Of a stretch of DNA of 64,000 bases, positions 22,151 through 34,606 are shown piece after piece (the first letter of the stretch is position 1; every line of letters begins with the position of its first letter). The position numbers were made by a program, and so were the translations under genes. The notes under the pieces are model-generated. The model had not been told where the DNA came from. It was given only the letters and a program-made list of their open reading frames with translations, and did not search any database. Source of the stretch: Vombatus ursinus (lineage: Eukaryota; Chordata; Mammalia; Diprotodontia; Vombatidae); NCBI RefSeq assembly GCF_900497805.2, contig NW_020953952.1, forward strand, positions 690,816-754,815, given 5' to 3'.

Positions 22151-23524
22151 GTGTGGCCGGGCAAATCATACAACTTCTCTGGGCAAATTCTCGAGGCTAA
22201 AAAATAAAGTGTTTAGATTATATAGTCTTTAGGCTAAGTAGCCAATTCTCAAGTTTGGTATAGGGATCAAATGATAGAGGGAAAGGACATTGTACTATAA
22301 ATTGAACAGTACTATATAAATATTAGTTTTTACTATGGTGACTTTTAGAAATGATTGAAACTAAAACATCACCATCAACAACAACAACAACAGACAGCAA
22401 AGATAATTTCAAGCCTCAGTCATTATGGAGTCCAGACCTTCTGTAGAAACCAAGGTGTGGGGAGGCAGTATGCCATTTCATTGCTCTGAGCCTCAGTGTC
22501 CTTATTTGTATAATGATTTGAATTACGTGATCTCTAAAGATCTTTCCAGGCCAAAATTCCACTTCAAAACTATGAACTCGGCATTCCTGACTTTTAACCT
22601 AGTGTACTTTCCACCCTATCATATTCTTCTGTGGATGTTTACTAGTATCTGTTTGTGAGGTTAATAGAGGTCATTTTTTCTCTATGAAGTTGAAAGGAGA
22701 CATAATGTTTCTCTGGTCACTGTCAAATTTTGTTTTAAAGAATTTAACAGAACGTATCTCATTTTGTTTTGCTAAAACCATGTACTACTCCTGTTCCCAC
22801 CTACTCTCTTATTACATAACCACAATTCATAATATCTCTTGAAATAATAGAGGAATAAATTGGGTATTAGTATGTATATGTATAGGACCCGCTCAAATTG
22901 TTGTTTTTTCATTTGTTTGAATATCGACGAGTTATTCATAGAAAATGCCAAGAAACCCTTGTGGCACCAAAACCCGTTTTCCACAAAACTTACCTATATT
23001 TTCTCCCATCACTTGCTCCTCTCTCAGGGTCATTCCTCCCACTCTGTTTCTGCCCTTTGTGGTTGTCTTGCACTGGGCTGGCTTGCCAGCCCCCTGCCTT
23101 TTGTCTTCATTACATTCTGAATACTTATGAGTTTGTTTGTTTCCCTATCTGTTTACTCTGGCCTATTGGACAATTATTTCTCATTTCCATCTTCCTTAAT
23201 ATTATATTTTGTCCTCAGAGTGATTTCCACAACAGTCACATCCTCTCAGGTTCCTTGGTTCTGAAGACAACAGACATTTCTTTCTTAGAATACAGGAGAA
23301 TATAGGTTGAGGTTGAAGAGGCATATTTAGTCTATTAAATGAAATCTTGCTAACATTTTGTCTTCTCCCAAAGGGGAATGGGTTGCTGCTGGAGGTGGTG
23401 CCTTTAGAAGCTGGAAGCTACAAAATTACTTGTTGAGTGTGTTGTACTGGAGATTGCTTGTAGGTATGAATTTGACTAGATAGGCTGTGAAGTTCTCTCA
23501 AATTCTAAGATAGCAACATTCTCC
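22151..23524. other. Intergenic, no gene seen
   Basis: A (CAA)n run lies at about 22376-22393 and a MIR-like SINE tail at about 22450-22600. The 135-codon frame at 22898-23305 has no recognisable family features and I do not call it a gene. Confidence 0.55.
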
Positions 23525-24200
23525 ATGTGTATGTGTGTGTGTGTGTGTGTGTTAAAGCTGGAGTAATACAACTTTAGTCATTTGGGAATCCAGACACTTT
23601 AATATTTGAAATATGTATGTGAATATATATTTATGTATTATATGTATATGCACATCTCTGCATATTTGTACATACAGAGGCAGAGACAGGTAGACATAGG
23701 GATACTGAGTTAGGCAAAATGAGCAATATGTGTATTTATATATCTATATATGAGTAACTTTATATATCATTCTAGATCTGCTCATTGAATTTTGCATAGG
23801 AGAGATAGAGAGAGACAGAGACAGAGACACAGAGAGAGAGAGAGTGACAGAAAATACTCATGCAAACACACACACATACACGTAGAAACCTTACCCTACC
23901 TGGAGGTCATAGTGGAGGAGAACAGACAGAAACAGTGTCAAAGACAGAGGAGAGGGGCACACACACTGTACATAGGGCAGAAAGTGCTATATGGAAGCAT
24001 ACACATATACTTGCATATATACACACATAAATACATATATTATATATACACATACATGAGTATACATGTATATAAATTATGTGGGCTTAGAAACAATACA
24101 CGCATGTGCATATGTTCATGTGTATATGTGTGTATGTGCATATGTGTGTATATGGCAATGTATCTGTTTTGTGTATATACTTAGAGTGTATCTAGCTAAA
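23525..24200. repeat. Microsatellite-rich tract
   Basis: It includes (TG)n at about 23528-23552, GA-rich runs at about 23800-23850 and TA/CA/TG mixtures at 24000-24180. The open frames here are by-products of simple repeats. Confidence 0.85.
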
Positions 24201-24319
24201 CCCATATATATGAGGAATCCCCACAAACAACAAATTAATTTCTACCCTCTAATGGAAGACATACAAAAAACCTGAAAAATGGAACCTACTACTTTTATGG
24301 CAACTCATCTTTCCTTTTA

Positions 24320-24570
24320 CTATTGTTCAGTCATTTTTCAGTGGTGTTCAACTCTCTGTTATCCCATTTGGGGTTTTCTTAGCAACGGTACTGGAGTGGT
24401 TTTCCATTTCCTTTTCCAATGGATTATGGCAAACAGAAGTTCAGTGATTTAGGGTTAAGGTTGTTCAGTCACATAACTAATAAGTGTCTAAAGCTGGATT
24501 TGAACTCAGGTCTTCCTGACTACAGGCCCAGCACTCTGTCTACTGCATCACCTAGCTGCCCTGCCCTCTT
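24320..24570 (-). mobile_element. Chimaeric SINE with RTE-type tail, minus orientation
   Basis: Reversed landmarks: 'gttcagtcatttttcagtgg' and 'ggttttccatttccttttcc' at the tail side, then 'gatttgaactcaggtcttcc', and 'catcacctagctgccc' at the head. It is the same family as 21895-22150. Confidence 0.87.
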
Positions 24571-24734
24571 GTAATTTGCTCTATTTTAAAGGTTCTTCAC
24601 CTTTGTTTTGTGTGTAGTAGACTCCTTGAGCAGTCTGGTGAACCCTTCTTAGAATATAATTTTTAAAGGCAAAATACCAAATAAAATAAAACACATAAGA
24701 TTCTAAAAGAAGTCAATTATTTCAAAATGCAGTA

Positions 24735-24736
<2 letters not shown>

Positions 24737-24783
<47 letters not shown>

Positions 24784-24793
24784 NNNNNNNNNN

Positions 24794-24840
<47 letters not shown>
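24737..24840. repeat. (TG)n microsatellite containing an assembly gap
   Basis: A TG run on both sides of ten N bases (24784-24793). The real length of the tract is unknown, and ten N is probably a placeholder. Confidence 0.97.
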
Positions 24841-24841
<1 letters not shown>

Positions 24842-27239
24842 TTGTGATGAGTTCACGAAACCCAGGTTAAGAATCCCTGGTCCAATTATTAGAGTTATTT
24901 TCCTTACAATAAACCTAGATCTACCCCTTCAACATCCAACCATGTAAGAGCATACATTTTGCTTTGGTAGAAATTGCCTCCTGTAGATCCAAATCTATGT
25001 CATCTCCATTGAAGGAGAGACAAACAGATCCCTGCTCAGTTTTGCTCTCCCACAAGTAAGTAGCCCATGAACAAAGAGATAAAGTGTAAACATCTGATAC
25101 ACAGGAAAAATCCCATTTGAGGGCATTTGAAGGAGATGGAAGGAAGGCAGCCGCTTCTGGCCTTGTCCTTGGTCTTGCTTCCATGTGTAACATGATGAGA
25201 GTAAGGCAGGAAGCAGACAGTCAAAGAGTTTTTATTTTGGGAGCTTTTACAACAAATTGCTTTGAAAATGAACTCTTTCATATACACATGTCATTGTCAA
25301 AAGAACAATGGGCTGGATTCACAAAATGTGGTTCTTAGTTCCTGTTCTACATTTTAACAGACTTTAGACAAGGCACTTACCTTCTCGGAATTTCAGCTTC
25401 CTTCTTTGTTAAACCAGAGTGATGCATAAGGTGATATCTAAGATGCCCAGAATTTCTTCTTTTCTAAGATTGCATGATGAATTGAAACATTTGCCCACTG
25501 TGAGCATAAAGAGTATTTCATGGACTCACTTTTTTTACAGAACTACAAATATAGAATCCTCAAGCATCGCCTCTAATTTACAGAACAATTGAATCATGAA
25601 CTTTCTCCATGAAGCCACACAAACATGGAGAGATGATCAGTCACAAATTGGGCTGCATTCAACAAAAAAAGAGACAAATAATCTTAGCATATAGTGCACA
25701 AGAATCTATCTCACTTGATTTCTGGAGTGGAAACGTAAAAAAATATGGCCTTGTTCTCATAAGACATACAAATATATGTACGTTTACATGCACGTGTATG
25801 TATATGTATATGCACACATATGTATATATATGTCATTTTGAACACATCAACCAAATTTCTCCTGATAATTGTCTCTGTTTTGCTTAATTTTGCCTGAGTA
25901 GCTAGTGTATCATCTTTTCTATCTCTATTTCCATTAACCATCTATCCATTTATTAATCAAGCTATAGTTAAATCCTTCCCACTACTATAGACATGGCTGA
26001 CTTGTGGTTGCAGAAAACTTCAACATTTAATGATGAATTGATAAAGAAAAAGAAGAAAACGGGATACTAGGAAAATAAAGGCAGTCAGCCTGTAGTGCAT
26101 GGCAATGTATAACTATCATAGGCTAATTGCATGTACATGAGCTTAACACTTTTTCCTAATACGACTTAATGAGGCTATCCATTGTCCCTTTAATTGACTA
26201 CCTGAGCCATCCTCCAGCAACATGGGATCTGCCAAAACCAGAGAGCCAGTAAAACTGTCTGTACTTTGTGCCCCGTGTTGTGCTCTGTTAATCTATATCA
26301 CTCAGCTTAGTGCTATGTTAAGGATAAAATGGGAGTAGAAGACACACTTCATTAACTCAAGGCATTCAACATCCTCTTTGGGAGACCCAGTAAAATAGCA
26401 GAAGCAGCATGTTTTAACTGAACCTGGAATTTTAAGAGTTGGATGTGTCTTCTAAAAGTTCATGTCCTGGAACAAAAAGCTTAGATGGAGTACTTTAACT
26501 ATTGCTCTACATACTTGAAAATAAATGCATACCTATTGGGCTCAGTTCAAATTTCCATCTCTCAGAGGTGGATTTTTCTTCACTCCCTCCAGCTCCTCTT
26601 GATTTCTACTTTCAGGTTTCATTCCATATTTTTCTGTATATTTTGTTCATATATTGCCTCCTCATTGTTATGTTTTGAGTTCTTTGAGGGCAGAGACTGT
26701 CTTTTTGCCCTTCTTTATATGCTTAGTACTTAGGACAGTGCCAGGAACATAATAAGAAGTTAATAAATGCTTGGGTGCTTAATTTGTCTATTAATGATCC
26801 AAAGTCAAGCAAGAAAAATAATTTGATTTAGAAAAATATAAATGATTTTTTCTATGAAATTTATATGAGTCATTTCTATGAAACTGCTTCTGTGACCACT
26901 AAGAACAAGTCAAAAATATTATTTTTCAGTGAAACATAAGAGATATGGAAAGTTAAGAGAAAGAAATTTATGAGATTTCAGGAATAGAATATTTTATAAG
27001 TTGAAGGAGTTTACTAATTGAGGATATTTTCTCTCTTTCTACAAATATCTTTTAAAATAATATATTTTTTCACATATTTTTGTATTTCTACAGTGATAGT
27101 TTTTGATGTTTTTCTCAAGAATGGAGTTAATCCCATTTTTCAGTCATTCTTACTGTGATTCATTGATATCGTTAAAGATACTACTATCAAAACACCCATA
27201 AAAGACCCAAACAAGAGGAGCTGAGGCAATATTCAGGGA
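24841..27239. other. Intergenic, no gene seen
   Basis: A MIR-like SINE tail lies at about 25325-25470 and a TA/CG/CA microsatellite at about 25770-25835. About 26640-26790 resembles an L2-type 3' end ('ctttgagggcagagactgtc' and 'gtgccaggaacataataaga'). The remainder is unrecognised. Confidence 0.55.
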
Positions 27240-27344
27240 AAATGTAAATGAAGAATGAAATTATTATTGGTGTCTTTATCACATCTCTTTATCTCATTAG
27301 GCAACACAGGTCACTAGAACTTCATCAAGGCCAGATTTGAGAAA

Positions 27345-28238
27345 ATGCTCAATTTCACCAATATGACAGAATTCATTTTTCTTGGAAAGACAAGTCACCA
27401 TGAATTACAAGTTACATTCTTTGTCATCTTTCTAATAGTTTATGCAATTGCCATTGTGGGAAATGTGGGCATGACTATACTAATCAAGATCAGTCTCCAG
27501 CTTAGCAGGCCCATGTACTTTTTCATCAGCCACCTATTTTTGGGGATGTGTGGTTCTCTACCAACATCACCCACAAAATGCTGGAAAATTTGATATCAGA
27601 GACTAAAACTATTTACTATGCCAACTGTTTAGTTCAATATTTTTTCTTCACTGCCCTTGTCCATGTAGAAATCTTTACCCTGTCTGTGATGGCCTTTGAT
27701 CGTTACATGGCCATTCATAACCCTTTGCTCTATGGCAGTAAAATGTCAAGAATTATCTCTATCTGGTTGATTTCTTTCCCATAAATATAAGGCTTCCTCA
27801 TTAGTTTAGCAGCAGCATAGTGGACTTATGGGTTGTTTTCTGTGGGAACATTGAAATCAACCACTTCTATTGTACAGGGACTCCACTTGTAAAGGAGTAT
27901 ACAATGATCATACTGACTGGTATTCACTTCACATACTCCCTCTCTGTCATAATTATTTCTTAACTGTTTATTCTCGTTGCTATCCCCAAATGTGTTCTGC
28001 AGAAGGAAGGAGGAATGCGTTCTCCACCCCTGGATCCCACTTGACAGCTGTTGTTATATTTTATGGGACTCTCATCTTCAGGTATCTCAGGCGCCCCACT
28101 GAGGAGTCAGTGGAAAATGGGAAAATGGTGGTTGTGTTTTATACCACAGTAATACCCATGCTAAATCTAATGATCTACAGCTTGAGAAACAAAGATGTGA
28201 AAGGAGCAATGGCCAAAATGATAAGCAGAACATGTTAG
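27345..28238 (+). pseudogene. OR5M-like olfactory receptor pseudogene, heavily decayed
   Basis: The start M-L-N-F-T and upstream 80 bases match the gene at 17848. Kept boxes are [71 protein letters not shown] and S-L-R-N-K. Breaks: a frame change near 27540, stops at 27782, 27788 and near 27813, a frame change near 27838, a loss of roughly 27 bases after N-H-F-Y-C near 27880, a stop near 27961 and a frame change near 27985. Pro for Cys in the TM6 box and Leu for Pro in N-P-x-I-Y add to the decay. It is broken at more sites than the 17848 copy. A tract ending in 'ctcattag' at 27292-27300 may be its old 3' splice acceptor. Confidence 0.93.
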
Positions 28239-29009
28239 CCAAATAAAAATAGTCTCAGTCTTCCTCAGTTCTATGAACATTTGAGCTTGTATTGGGTGAT
28301 ATGTATGTGTGGGATTGAGTCACCATGATTCACTAGATTATTGTATTATCATTTTGAGGGGGTAGGGAAGAAATAGTGGAGAATGTAACCAGAGAAGGCA
28401 TCTGTAATAACCACCAATAGTCTCTTCCACAAATGTACCAATTGAAGGTCATAAGGCTGTAATGTGAAAAAATTCTGTACCAATATATCACTTGTGAAGG
28501 CATTGACCTCCTGAACTCTAGTCAACAAACATTTATTAAGCACCCTACTATGTGTCAGGCACTGTACTAAACATTGGAGGGTACATAGAAAGGTCAAAAA
28601 GCAAAAAAAAAAGTTCCCACACTTAAGGAGCTCTCAGTCTTTTGGGAAGACTATGTGAACAAACCTGTGCATATATAATATATATGTGTATATATAATAT
28701 AAATTAATAAAAAAGCATATCCTAAGCAAGTCAAAACACCACCAGGAAAATCTCACAACATATTGTAATAGGAACAATCTAGGACTCTGAACCCAAGGTC
28801 CATGGGAAAAACAATACTTTCAACTTAGGATCTGCAGCCAGCATCCTGGGAAATAATTCTTGTAGAAATTCTGAATGGCCACAGTTTTTATAGTGACTAC
28901 AAAGGAAACTACTGAAGACACAGAAAAGAAAATTCTTGCCACTAAAGTCTTTGAATTTCAATTTGTTCCACATCAAAAACTGTTGTCATTTTATCAATGG
29001 GGAGTCACA
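28239..29009. other. Intergenic with one old repeat tail
   Basis: 28510-28660 carries 'aacatttattaagcacccta' and 'tgtcaggcactgtactaaac', the same old repeat type as 17215-17640. A short TA microsatellite follows at 28670-28705. There is no gene. Confidence 0.55.
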
Positions 29010-31395
29010 TCAAAAGAGGCCAAGATAACAGAGTTAAAGCAGCACTGAGCCAAGCTCTCCCAACATTCATCTCCAAAAATTTTAAAGTCACACCTCAAGT
29101 TTAATTCTGGAGTGACAGAGTCAACAAAAGATCACAGTGAGAAATTATTTCAGACCAATGCAACTTAGGAGCGCAGAAAGGAAGATCTATGACATGGAGG
29201 TCATAGACACGAAGCCACATGGATAAAACATCAGTTTTGGGACTAGTTGGTGGTTAGAGAAGCAGTAGCAGTTTCAGGAGCTCTGGTAAGGGGTCTTGTC
29301 AGCTTATCAGAAAGTAATAACGGGGGACCCATTTAATGGCCCTGTATGTAGGACCAGATGCTGTGTGGCAAATCTATTGCCTATATCTACTTATGGGTCG
29401 TAATTCCAGGGCAGAAGGGATCACTAAGTATACCATTATACCATCTGCAAAGAGTGATGATTTTGTTTACTCATTACTAATTCCTTTAATTTCTTTTTTT
29501 CTTCTTTTTTTTTTTGCTATAGTTCACATTTGTAGTACAATACTGAGTAATATTGGTGTGAATACACAACCAAAGAAGATTTAATTAAGGCAATTAGTAG
29601 GAGTTATGTTGTTCAGTTATATGCTAATAAAACTTACAATGTAAATAAAATGGATGAATAGTTTAGAAAATGTCAACTGCCCAAATTAACAGAAGATGAA
29701 ATTGAATACCTAACACAGTCTTAGAAATAGAAATTGAACAAGTCATCAAATAGCTCCCTAAGAAAAAATCCCCTGGGCCAGATGGATTTACAAGTGATTT
29801 CTATCAAATATTTAAGGAATACTTAATTCCAGTAGGATATAAACTATTTGGGACAAAATAAGTAAAGAAGGAGTCTTACCAAATTCCTTTTTTTGACACA
29901 AAAATTACTTTTCCCATCTAAACCAGGGAGAACAAAAACAGAGAAGGAAAACTATAGACCAATTGTCTTAATATTGATGTAATTTTTTTTAAATAAAATA
30001 CTACCAAGGAGGCTATAGTAATGCATAACAAAGAGCATACGCTATTACAAATATTAGGAAAACTATAAGCATAATTCTCCATATCGATAACAAAAATGTG
30101 ATTTTATCAATATGTACAGTAAAGGCTTTTGACAAGATACAACACCCATTCTTAAAATGGTAAGTAATAACTATCCAAAACTAAGAATAAGCATTATCTG
30201 TAATGAGAATAAATTTGAAGCCTTCCTAGCAATATCAGAAGTAAGAGAGGATGCCCATTATCACCACTATTATTCCATATTGTACTAGTAATGCTAGCTA
30301 TAACAATAAGAGAAGAAAAAAATGAAAGAATGAAAGGCAATGAGAAAGCCAAACTATCACTATTGGCAGATGATATAGTAGCATGCTCAAAGAACCATAG
30401 AGAATCAAGTAAATACTAGTTGAAACAGTTAACATCTTCAGCAAAGTTGCAGGATGTGAAATAAACGCACATAAATAGTGAGCATTTGTAAATGCTGCCA
30501 ACAAAATGCAGTAGGAGAAGATAGAAAGAGGAATTCCATTTAAAATAACTACAGATAATATAAACTATTTGGAAGTTTACCTGCCAAGAAAAAAAAAAAC
30601 ATGGCTTATATGAACTTCATTATGAAGCACTTTTCACAGAAATAAAATCAGAACTAAACAATTGGAAAAATATTAATTGCTCCTGGGTAGATTGAGAGAA
30701 TATAATAAAAATGATAATTTTACCTAAGTTAATTTATTTATGTAGAGCCATAAAAATCAAGCTACCAAGAAATTTATCTGCAAGGACAGTCAAGAATATC
30801 AAGGAAATTGATTTTCTTTTTTAAATGTGATGATAGGCAGCCTGACAACACTGGATTTCAAACGATGTTATTAAGCAGAAATCATCAAGATTTCTGGCAT
30901 TGGCTAATAAATAGATTCGTGACTCAAAAGAATAGATTGGCTATAAAATTCATGATAGTAAATGTTCATAACAATCCATTGTTTGAAAAACCCAAGAGCC
31001 AAGCTTTTGGGGTAAATACTAATCATTTGATAAATATTCCAGGGAAAACTGAAAAGCAATTTGGCAGAAATTAAGAAGAGATCATTTATTTCACACTATG
31101 AACCAAACTAAGACAAAAATGGACAAACTATTTAGAAAAAAACAGTGATATAATTAGCAAATTAGGAGAGCATGGAAAATATATCTGTCAGTTCTAGCAA
31201 TGAGGGAATATTTTACGACCAAACAAAAGATAAAGTGGATCATGAGAAATGAAATGAATAATTTTGATCACATAAAATTAAGAATGTTTTGCATAAATAT
31301 AATTAATGTAAGCAAAATTAGAAGAAAACAGGAAACTGGGAAAAATTAAATCAAGTTTCTCTGATAAAGGCCTTATTTCTCATATACAAGAGGAA
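29010..31395 (+). mobile_element. L1 LINE, broken and rearranged, mostly sense
   Basis: About 29010-29330 resembles an L1-type 5' UTR in sense. ORF1 is missing. About 29425-29575 is an antisense piece of the reverse transcriptase region ('ccatctgcaaagagtgatga'). From about 29575 to 31395 runs ORF2 in sense, with the [12 protein letters not shown] box near 29770-29815, the region 'ctatcactattggcagatga' near 30355-30375 (coding A-D-D, the catalytic pair), and the C-terminal region to about 31395. It has dozens of stops and frame changes. This is a dead composite. Confidence 0.85.
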
Positions 31396-32010
31396 CTGAG
31401 TAGAACATTTTGTCATATATTTACACATAGCTTTGATTTCTTTTTCTGAAAACTGCCCTTTCATGTCTTTTGACTATTTATCAATAGAGGAATGATTCCC
31501 ATTCTTACAAATTTGACTCAGTTAATGTAAAATAAATTTAATTGGGTATAATCAAAACTATCATTTTTTACCTTCCACAGTGATCTTTATCTCTTATTTA
31601 TTCATAAATTCTTTTCATACACATAAATATGACAAGTAAAATATTCCATGATCCACTTATTTTCTTAGGATGTCACCCTTTATGTCGATATCAGGTACCT
31701 GTTTTGACCTTATTCTAGTTCACAGTGTGAGATGTTGGGCTATGACTAGTCTCTGCTAAACTACTTTCCAATTTCCCAAGCAGTATTTATCAAATAGTGT
31801 CTTTTTCTGTTTTCACTCTTTTTGGTTTAGGTATCAGTCCCTTGTTTTGTAATAAAATGATTTTGGTAGGTTTCCATTTTTTCCTTTTTTCTCAAATAGT
31901 TTACATAATATTGGAATTAGTTGTTCTTTAATTATTTGGTATAATTCACTTATGAATTCACCTCATCCTCATGATTTTTTCTTCAGGAGATCACTGATGG
32001 CTTTTTAAAT
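31396..32010 (-). mobile_element. L1 LINE fragment, antisense, internally deleted
   Basis: Read on the minus strand from 32010 down it gives the P-x-D-x-F-T box region, then the 'gatacctaaaccaaaaagag' stretch, then jumps to the ORF2 C-terminal part ending in 'actgagtcaaatttgtaaga'. The strand flips at about 31395, where the sense copy stops at the equivalent place. So two L1 pieces meet tail to tail there. Confidence 0.78.
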
Positions 32011-34580
32011 TTTTTTTCTAAGAAAAAAGTTAACAAATACTTATTGACTGATTGATTTCCTGTAGTTTTTCAACAGGCAGTTCACTCTCATGTTGGATCT
32101 CAAGTGCCACCTTCCCATTTTTGAGCTGTTCAGTATTTTGTCTACTGGAGAGACAATTTAAAAATATGTCTCCTATTTGGAAACATATGTAGGAACTATA
32201 CTCTGGATTGTTTAAAAGGACTTAATGTGTTTAGTTAATCTAAAGCTAAGGTGTCAGAAAAATAAAACCTACTCCTAATCTCTAGTTTAAAACTTTTACA
32301 AGTATAATATGATTTTCTAGAACCTTTACTCCATTGATATATTCTTGGAGAATCCTGGGGTTCTTCCATTCCATGATAAGACAATAGTGGAAGGATTGAA
32401 TGGAACTCTAAAGACATTGGAACATTTAAAAAAATACAAACCTCTGAATCCTTAGAATATGGCAGTTATTATTATCTCATTTTTTAGATAAAGAAACTGA
32501 TGGTCATAGAACATGAGTTCTGTATTTATTACCCCACCTAAAAAGTGGCAGAGATATGACTAGAATCCAAATTATTTTACTGCCAGTCTAATGTTCTTCT
32601 GCTGTAACATATTTCTATTAAATAATCTCATAATCCAGGAGGAGAAACTTTTCAGGAAGTAATCTTCAACATCTCTACTAATTTCCTAAAAGATCTACTT
32701 ACTCATTTGTTTACAATTTTTAAGTGCTTCTTTATCCCAGAAGATGAATAAGTGTCCCACTAGGACGATTCTCCATTGAGACTTTGAATAACTAGGGGAA
32801 AATATATGTAAGTGATTCAAATGCATGACACTCATAATGTACTTAATTTACAATCTCTGTTCTTCTATTCCACAGGTAGGAAGTACAATTTTAAAATTAG
32901 ATCTGACATGAAAAGAATTACAGTAGCTTTCTAATTCTGAGTTTCAGTACATTCTTTCTCATTGTCACCCACTATCTCTTTTGTCTGACAAACTATAAGG
33001 ATGAAAACTGTAATCTAAATCTGCTTTTCTTATGCACTTTAGTCATTCATGTCTATGTCACCTACATTTAGATGAAGATGATTATTTCACTTTGATGAAG
33101 GATAGATGAATGTATTAGCATCCTGGGACTCATATTGTACATTTGTGTATCTTGAAATAATTACTCTTTTTGTGACTCATTTTCATCAGGGATAAAATGA
33201 AGATAATAATACTTGAAACACATACCTCATGGGATTGCTTTAAGTTATAAAGTTGTAAACCTGAAGTGCTACACAATGTATAAACATGTAAGTTGTTACC
33301 ATATTCTACTATTTCTTCTAGATCTCATGTTTCACATCAGAAAAAGGCATAGAGTCAAGACAGAAAATGACCTTGCTATTGTCTGATACTTTAATACACC
33401 AGATCTGGAATATTGTGTTCATTTCCTGATGTCACATTTTAATGACTTTACAAGCCAAAGTGAATCCAAAGGAATTCCAAAAGAATGGTGAGATTAGAGA
33501 ACAGACCATGAGGAGATTTTTTTGAAGGTACTAGAAATATATAGTCTGGAAAGAATAAATTTTAGGGAGGATAGAATAGCTATCCTTCTGGATGTATCTG
33601 TCATATGAAAGTAGGAGTACATTTCCCCCATCTGACCTCAGAGGTTGGAACTAAAGACAATGATGAAACTTGTAGACAAGTCAATTTGTCTGTAAAGGAC
33701 ATTTTCCTAATAATCAGAGGAGTGAAAAAAAAAAGCAATGTTTTGCTACTGAGGAGGTTGGACTCTTCTTTACTGATCAGCTTCAAATGTAACATGGATA
33801 ACCACTTGTTGTTTATATTTTATGGATTCGTGTCCAGGTAAGGGTTGGATCTGATGCCCTATGACGTCTTCCAGCTCTTACATGCTGTGAGGTACTAACA
33901 TTCTCTGCTAGATCTCTCAGTCTGTATTTTAAGTTTTGTGTCAGAAAATAACAAATCTTGAAATTAAGTTTAACCATTTGTTGGGATTGTACCTGTAGAG
34001 TTGGATTAAACTATAGAGAAGCTATGCAATTAATGTACTTGTACAAAAAGAAAAAAAAAAGAAAAGCAAATGAGAATAAGGAAAGTTAAGTGACTTCACA
34101 GTCATACGGGCAGTAAGTAGCAGAACCAGAATTCAGTTCTATGACTCTGACTGTTTTCTCTAGGGTAAGAACTAGTCATCACAGGCACTATGGCCATTAA
34201 AAATGTTAAAAAAACCTGTACATATTTTTATAGATTATAAGTGGCTTTCAGTGGTAGTAGAGTCCAAAGTTATCCATCCAGAAACTCTTTCTTTATTAAG
34301 GAATGGTTCTTCCTGAAGTACCATAAAGGACAAGTTTCTTAGTGGTATAATTTAAGTATAGTATATTATTACATGATTCTGTTTAGCTTTCGAAGAAGGA
34401 TCATGGGTTCATCTTTTCATTTAAAAATAATCTTTCAAAAAACATTCATAGAGGATTCCGGGAAGGTCTTCAAAGGGACCATCTCAATGTTAGCACAACT
34501 CATTCATGAGGTTTAGAATTTCTAGAATATAAGACAATGCTGTAAATTTGACCTATAGTTATGACTCTCTTGTTATCCCC
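32011..34580. other. Intergenic, no gene seen
   Basis: MIR-like SINE remnants lie at about 32470-32600 (minus), 33130-33300 (plus) and 34075-34150 (minus). No OR remnant is visible. The open frames at 32235-32417 and 33605-33841 have no family features. Confidence 0.55.
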
Positions 34581-34590
34581 AGAGTTGGAT
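34561..34590 (+). promoter_or_regulatory. Candidate 3' splice acceptor of the OR5T-like coding exon
   Basis: 'ctctcttgttatccccag' is a pyrimidine-rich tract ending in CAG about 25 bases before the start codon. This fits an OR coding exon joined to an upstream non-coding exon. Assignment is by inspection. Confidence 0.5.
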
Positions 34591-34606
34591 AAATACCAAA
34601 GCAAAC

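Noticed and set aside
22898-23305. 135-codon open frame on the plus strand
   Set aside because: The longest unexplained frame, but it overlaps other frames, has no motif, repeat structure or recognisable family and contains many rare-looking residues runs. No support for a gene.
23792-24184. 130-codon open frame
   Set aside because: Built from GA and TA/TG/CA simple repeats.
24738-24947. Frame of alternating Val and Cys
   Set aside because: Translation of the TG microsatellite through an N gap.
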